Assembly: GCA_039000515.1 (NCBI GenBank) | Contig: JBCFYV010009882.1 | Span: 104,554,821 to 104,618,820, forward strand | Reading direction: 5' to 3' | Length of the DNA stretch: 64,000 nt | Source: Timema cristinae | Taxonomy: Eukaryota; Arthropoda; Insecta; Phasmatodea; Timematidae | Part shown: positions 58,949 through 64,000 of the stretch, piece after piece | Position numbering within the stretch: position 1 is the first letter of the stretch | Layout: each line of letters starts with the position of its first letter | Made by a program: the position numbers and the translations under genes | The notes under the pieces: generated by a model | Databases searched by the model: none | The model's input: the letters and a program-made list of their open reading frames with translations, nothing else | Told to the model about the DNA's origin: nothing

Positions 58949-59003
<55 letters not shown>

Positions 59004-59011
59004 CTTATAGG
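58770..59011 (+). mobile_element. SINE-A, 5'-truncated, with target duplication
   Basis: Insertion 58781-59000 is flanked by aatcttatagg (58770-58780 and 59001-59011). It starts 'attccttcacctctgacaag', keeps 'ccaccgtggttcggattcca' and the tail 'ataacccgaacgggtagtaa', and ends in a long (TAA)n. Confidence 0.92.
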
Positions 59012-59810
59012 AAACTTTTACCTCCATTTTTGCGTGAACAACCTTTTATAATAACATGCAATCTCTTAAATATTGCGGATTTTGTTGACGTCTGTAAAGT
59101 GAGTAGTCACTTTTATAAACGGCTTCCTTGAATAACAATATACTCTGTTTTCAAATTAAACTATTTAACAAAAAGGAATAGGCGTTGTAGGTAGAGTAAT
59201 ACCACTAATAATTAAAGAACTAATTTATGAAAGTAAAAGGAATGGTTCAAGGAGGGTGAAAAGTGTAATTATTATAAATATACGAATACCCCAAACGGGT
59301 GCAGTGCACATAAACAATAATTATGTCTATCCGAGTCTTTATTATCATCGATATGATAAGACACATTTACTCAATAGGCACACAATGGATTAGAGAATTA
59401 GAAAATAATCTCTTAATTCTCACGAATTCATTAACACTCGACTATAAGGAGTTAACATTACATTACAGTTTTGATAAAATAGCTTTTTTTTTAGAAAATA
59501 CTAACATCTTTTTGTGTTTAACATTGATAATATGTTAAAAATATATTATTATTGTTATTTTATTTTTATTATCTATCCAAAGTGATAGCTTCTGACCACA
59601 TGGCTTGACATATCAATACGTAAGTTTGATCTAGTAACTTTCTTGGCTCTCAGATAAGGTTCTTCATATGAAAGTTGGATTTGGTGTGTGGCGCTGGGCA
59701 AGGTTGGGATGTAGGAGACGAGAGAAAAGGTAAATGGTTTTGCAGAATTTAAATTAAAAAATATGGTCAAAATAAATCAAATATTAGGCCAATAGAAACA
59801 TATAGTTTAA
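59012..59810. other. No gene seen
   Basis: AT-rich; a 65-codon minus-strand frame (59573-59770) is clean but unrecognised. Confidence 0.4.
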
Positions 59811-59967
59811 TTTCTTCACACGGTGATATCAACAGTTGTTGAATATCTGTTGAGGGTGTCCTGGAATTTAATGAAAACTTTTTCTCTTCATTTAGAAAGT
59901 CTCTCCTCTGATGTGGTTATGCTCATGAGATATATTCAACAACTGTTGATATCACTGTGTGAAGAAA
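59811..59967. repeat. Inverted repeat with 39-41-bp arms
   Basis: 'tttcttcacacggtgatatc' followed by aacagttgttgaatat; the reverse complement at 59927-59967 has one substitution and a 2-bp insertion. A spacer of about 80 bp separates the arms. It may be a small MITE; no target duplication was identified. Confidence 0.85.
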
Positions 59968-60419
59968 GAAAAACTCTATGTTTGTATGGAATATATATTT
60001 TATTATTTACCGCCAAAAATGTGTTTTGCTATAAATACTGCAAAGCCACTCGCTTTATCTCGGGGTGCCATAAATCCCAACTTAAAGGCCACAATTTTAA
60101 CAAAAGCATTTTTCTCCTAGTTTTTGGAATAATTATCATATAAAAACTTACCATTTCGAAAATATCATATGACGTATGATTTCGTAAAATGTAATGAATG
60201 TTATTTCCGACAAAATATATCGTTTAATTACAATCCATGTTTCAAAAACTACATAAAATGATAGCTATCAGAGTTAAATGTTCTCAACTTCATAAACATC
60301 TGATCAGCAATAGCAAAGAAAAACAACGGGCATGGACATACATTAATTGTTGTCTTGTAAGTATTTCCTTTCAAGGTCATAAACAAGTCCCGGATTTTGA
60401 TGATATATCATCTTTTTCT

Positions 60420-61020
60420 TCCCACATCACATCCAAAGCTCATGTACACATAAACTCCGTTCATGTCCGTTATTGGTCATTTTTGGTCATTTTTAGTCGT
60501 TTGAATTATATATGTTCAAATTTTCATATTTTGAATAATTTTTTAGTTATTTTTAGATATTCATGTTAAATAATATTCTTTTTAAATGAATGAATAATAA
60601 TACTTACTATTTTTCACCGTACATCTGTCAGACTGACGGTATAATGTAGGCTTCAAGTGAACTTTATACAATCTTTCCTTTCTAGTTGTAGTAAAATACA
60701 CATTCCTGGTAAGACACTACAACTAAGCTTTGGGGGGGGGGGGGGGGGGGGGGGCGGAGCTGGATATTGCTTCTGAAGCAGATTTGTGTTGATCAATTTC
60801 CAGGCCTAGCGAAATTCTGGAGTTTATTGGCAAACAGATTTATTTTGGTTTCAAGTTGGAATCGGTTTGCTATATCTAATCATTTGTATTCTTTACGAGT
60901 TATCGTTTACATCTGTGAGTCTTTTTTTTAAATTTGAAGTCATTTTATAGCATTTTTTTAAATGTAAGTATCGAGGTAATTTTTTGACAATTTTTAGGTT
61001 ATCAAAACTGAGCCCTGGTC
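60420..61020 (+). repeat. E74 element, diverged copy
   Basis: Shares 'agttatttttagatattcat', a single degenerate unit ('acattcctggtaagacacta' ... 'ttgcttctgaagcaga') broken by a G run (60733-60754), and the 3' part 'gacaatttttaggttatcaa' with 'gagccctggtcat'. Confidence 0.65.
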
Positions 61021-61477
61021 ATAAGACAATGTATGGGGGGAGGGGGCACCAAATTGAAAGTTTGCCCGGGGACAATATTATGCTTGAGGCGGGTTTGTAG
61101 GAGAGGTTAATTTCTTTTACGCTTTCATTATACTTATATATCTCAAGAACCTATTTTTATTTTTTAAAAATAGAGCCACAAGGCACTCTGTGATATAAAC
61201 CAAAAAAGTAGAGGCGGCTAGGATGTATAAATTAGGCTATGTTTATTATGATTTCAAAGTCACGCTATCAAAATCAGATCAGCCCACTCTTTTTTCCTAG
61301 AAGTGGCGCTAAGGTGAATATAGCGGGAAACCAAGCAACCAATATTTGGGGGATATTTTTCACCCTAGAGAGAAATAGCCAACAGGAATTTAAGAATTAA
61401 CAGGGTGGGATTATATTTGTAATTACTTTTGTTTCAACTGTATAAGTAGTCTCCGTTTATATTAATAGAATTCAAAA
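61021..61477. other. No gene seen
   Basis: Presumed intron; nothing recognised. Confidence 0.45.
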
Positions 61478-61730
61478 ACCGGCTTCAATGGTCACATGGT
61501 CAAACGCGCTACTCTCGCAGTAGACTAGACTAGTGTTGACGGGGAGATCGAGGTTCGAATATCAATCAGGTGTGATGAGGGTGGTTTTTACAAAACGGTT
61601 TTCCACTCTACCTCCACGTGAATACGGATACACTTCCTATAAATATAACCTTCCTAATCCATAAAAAACATTAGTGTAGTTAGTACATAAGCATATAGCC
61701 CGAACGGGTAGTAAGACATGGTGCTAAAAA
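61478..61730 (+). mobile_element. SINE-B, well-preserved copy
   Basis: Head 'tcaatggtcacatggtcaaa', box B 'gaggttcgaatatcaa', body 'gggtggtttttacaaaacgg', 'cctccacgtgaatacggata', tail 'atagcccgaacgggtagtaa' with 'gacatggtgcta' and A-rich end. Confidence 0.87.
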
Positions 61731-61740
61731 CAAAATAATT

Positions 61741-61840
61741 GAAAAACGACTCCTGGGCATGGGAGTCAAACGCGGGTCCTTTGGCTTTGTACGTCAAACC
61801 TCTAACCACTGAGCTATCCAATAGGCGTCCCGGCCCCAAG
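61741..61840 (-). mobile_element. tRNA-like SINE head (SINE-C, minus)
   Basis: Minus strand: 'ttggatagctcagtggttag' (box A) and 'cccgcgtttgactcccatgc' (box B region), about 45 bp apart. It shares an 'aagccaaagg' core with the plus-strand copy at 61974. Confidence 0.65.
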
Positions 61841-61973
61841 GTTATTATTCACACATATTATAAGGCAGAGTCTGTAATGGACGTGCGGAAATCGTCGGTT
61901 ACAAATTAAGGATCAAGTAAGATTACGCAGCCATAATACAATATAAATGAAGAAGGACCCTTAGCATGGGACC

Positions 61974-62052
61974 ACTCCTGGATAGCTTAGTGGTTAAAGA
62001 AAGCATTGCCGTACTAAGCCAAAGGTCTCGGGAACGATTCCCATTTCCAGGT
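61974..62052 (+). mobile_element. tRNA-like SINE head (SINE-C, plus)
   Basis: tRNA-sized segment. Its first bases (cctgga) are complementary to its last (tccagg), box A 'tagcttagtggttaaag' and box B 'gggaacgattccca' are in place, and the T stem pairs. No CCA or clean anticodon arm was seen, so it is a tRNA-derived repeat or pseudogene rather than a working tRNA. Confidence 0.6.
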
Positions 62053-62290
62053 GTCATTATTCAATTTAGATAATATAATATTTAGATGCGGCTATAAAGC
62101 TAATTTAATACAATAGTCTCCGGTTACCCTGAAATGTAGTAAGATTACCTTATTTAGTTAATTTAGGGTGTAAGATATAAGATATGGCCATAACGTAATC
62201 TATCAATTTAAGACTGAGAGATTTCAGGGTAAAAAGAGTGTGTCTACATCATTTAGTCCAGGCTCAAACAATATATACACATGCGCGTCT

Positions 62291-63466
62291 GGTTTACATC
62301 CCTGGTAGCCCAGTAGTGGAAATATTATCCAGTACTAATGTACCGTTGTCCAGGGGACGTACTAATGTACTAATAGTACATCCTTTCTGTGGAGGCTCTT
62401 TACATGTCCTGATGAGATGAGGTGATGGTGATAGCGAGTATGAGGGAGATAGTGAGTATGGTGGTGATAGTGAGTATGAGGGTGATAGTGAGTATGAGGG
62501 TGATAGTGAGTATGAGGGAGATAGTGAGTATGAGGGAGATAGTGAGTATGAGGGTGATAGTGAGTATGAGGGAGATAGTGAGTATGAGGGTGATAGTGAG
62601 TATGAGGGAGATAGTGAGTATGAGGGTGATAGTGAGTATGAGGGTGATAGTGAGTATGAGGGTGATAGTTAGTATGAGGGTGATAGTGAGTATGAGGGTG
62701 ATAGTGAGTATGAGGGTGATCGTGAGTATGAGGGTGATAGTGAGTATGAGGGTGATAGTGAGTATGAGGGTGATAGTGAGTATGAGGGTGATAGTGAGTA
62801 TGAGGGTGATAGTGAGTATGAGGGAGATAGTGAGTATGAGGGTGATAGTGAGTATGAGGGTGATAGTTAGTATGAGGGTGATAGTGAGTATGAGGGAGAT
62901 AGTGAGTTTGAGGGTGATAGTGTGTATGGTGGTGATAGTGAGTATGAGGGAGATATTGAGTATGAGGGTGATAGTGAGTATGAGGGTGATAGTGAGTATG
63001 AGGGAGATAGTGAGTATGAGGGAGATAGTGAGTATGAGGGTGATAGTGAGTATGAGGGAGATAGTGAGTATGAGGGTGATAGTGAGTATGAGGGAGATAG
63101 TGAGTATGAGGGTGATAGTTAGTATGAGGGTGATAGTGAGTATGAGGGTGATAGTGAGTATGAGGGTGATAGTGAGTATGAGGGTGATAGTGAGTATGAG
63201 GGTGATAGTGAGTATGAGGGTGATAGTGAGTATGAGGGAGATAGTGAGTATGAGAGTGATAGTGAGTATGAGGGTGATAGTGAGTATGAGGGTGTAGAAC
63301 CAGTGCAACCTCTTAAACCTAATTTAAGCCTAATCAACCAAACCCTGGTCAACGTTTGGTGTAGTTCTTCTTTCAGGAAAAATACCCATGATATCAGCCG
63401 AGAATCAAACCCGAGATCTCTAGGTTGGCTGCCAGGTGCGCTGATCACTACACCACGGGGCGGGTA
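62291..63466 (-). mobile_element. SINE-V with about 48 units of 18-bp VNTR
   Basis: Same composite as at 43873: the minus-strand head (from 63466, 'cgtggtgtagtgatcagcgc', box B-like 'tcgggtttgattctcgg'), body with 'ccagggtttggttgat', the array, and the 3' part with 'ggatgtactattagtacatt' and 'gggctaccaggga' near 62300. It is about 1.18 kb because of the array. Confidence 0.88.
62430..63295. repeat. 18-bp VNTR inside SINE-V (long allele)
   Basis: About 48 tandem units of gtatgagggtgatagtga with 'gggaga' variants in patterned runs. Open frames of up to 302 codons exist on both strands (six-residue repeats); the strict periodicity and lack of flanking coding signal argue against expression as protein. 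Confidence 0.96.
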
Positions 63467-63628
63467 GCGAAGAGCTCAAAATACAATTGTTAATACTTTA
63501 ATAATGCTTAATTTTTAAATAAATAGAATATATTAAAGTGTCACTGGAATGTCTTGGACCTTATTAATAAAAACATGGTAAGTAAATCCCTTCTTTGAGG
63601 AACAGACAATACATTTATATATCTATAT

Positions 63629-63925
63629 TAAAATCAGAAACTTGTATAATATTTTCCATATTATGTTGAAACATGTTGTATTTTGCTATCAAAGATATTA
63701 ATGTTGGGTTGATAACTTTGTCTTCAACAGAACACAAGATGTAGTCCAAGCCACTATTGACTTCATAAAGTTCTTTGTGACATGATATTGACTGACACTG
63801 CCGTAGAAATATTATTGACCTTAATAAATTATACTACGTCGGGTAAAGTTTTATTTAATGTTTATTTTTTTCATGTCAGTGTGCCACTCAAATCATGTTT
63901 GCGTGCCATAGATTGGCCACCCCTG
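63629..63925 (-). mobile_element. hAT-like non-autonomous element, one end (copy 2)
   Basis: The minus strand starts CAGGGGTGGCCAATC. About 230 bp are nearly identical to 39583-39820, with four or five substitutions noticed and a small indel near the terminus. A SINE-B head fragment follows at about 63928-63955. Confidence 0.6.
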
Positions 63926-64000
63926 CCTTATACCATGTGACCACCGGATCGGGTGCTAACTACCATGCTCTCAACACACTTGCAGAACTTTGTCTCCATG

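Noticed and set aside
61974..62052. Functional tRNA gene
   Set aside because: Boxes A and B and some stems are present, but the anticodon arm is not convincing and a related copy lies next to it, so a SINE or pseudogene is more likely.
62400..63308. Open frames of 291-302 codons on both strands
   Set aside because: They run through an 18-bp tandem array, and any period divisible by three with no stop in the unit gives long open frames. There is no flanking exon, domain or start context.

Overview
This is a eukaryotic, gene-poor, AT-rich, repeat-crowded window, most likely from an insect with a large genome. The evidence is a split gene with GT-AG introns, a first exon of a vein/neuregulin-type EGF ligand gene under a CpG-rich promoter, Tc1/mariner, pogo-like, hAT-like and Ty3/gypsy remnants, several tRNA-derived SINE families, and a short interstitial run of the arthropod telomere-type motif (TTAGG) near 30.95 kb. 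I cannot name the species. No bacterial operons, CRISPR arrays or integrated virus were seen.

Layout. 0-6.5 kb: four exons of a minus-strand SPRYD3-like gene (SPRY domain protein). All four splice junctions agree in phase. The gene runs off the left edge, and its 5' exons to the right were not found. A dead mariner lies in its 3.9-kb intron. 6.5-24 kb: no convincing host gene, but SINEs, two pogo-like MITEs, a mariner relic split by a 1,135-bp solo LTR, a hAT transposase tail, microsatellites and one unidentified 95-codon ORF. 24.5-28.9 kb: a decayed minus-strand Ty3/gypsy element (zinc knuckle, protease, RT, RNase H, integrase), with a LINE fragment beside it. 29.9-35.4 kb: a near-perfect foldback MITE, two minisatellites and SINEs. 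35.7-37.25 kb: a CpG island, leader and signal-peptide-bearing first coding exon of a vein/neuregulin-like gene on the plus strand. It ends at a consensus splice donor, and its later exons lie beyond reach or were not found. 37.4-64 kb: intron or intergenic DNA packed with SINEs, at least seven minisatellite arrays, a 0.45-kb AT block, hAT-like elements and copies of several unnamed repeat families.

The most unusual structure is a tRNA-derived SINE on the minus strand present in three states: with no internal repeat (37.4 kb), with about 9-10 copies of an 18-bp repeat (43.9 kb), and with about 48 copies (62.3 kb). This resembles the VNTR-containing SVA design of apes. Other points: two SINE families with different tRNA heads share a 3' tail; a 94-bp satellite occurs at two loci in opposite orientations; and a dispersed element carries a 74-bp unit that is single in two copies and about eightfold in a third. 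The two host genes show no functional link beyond being in the same window.
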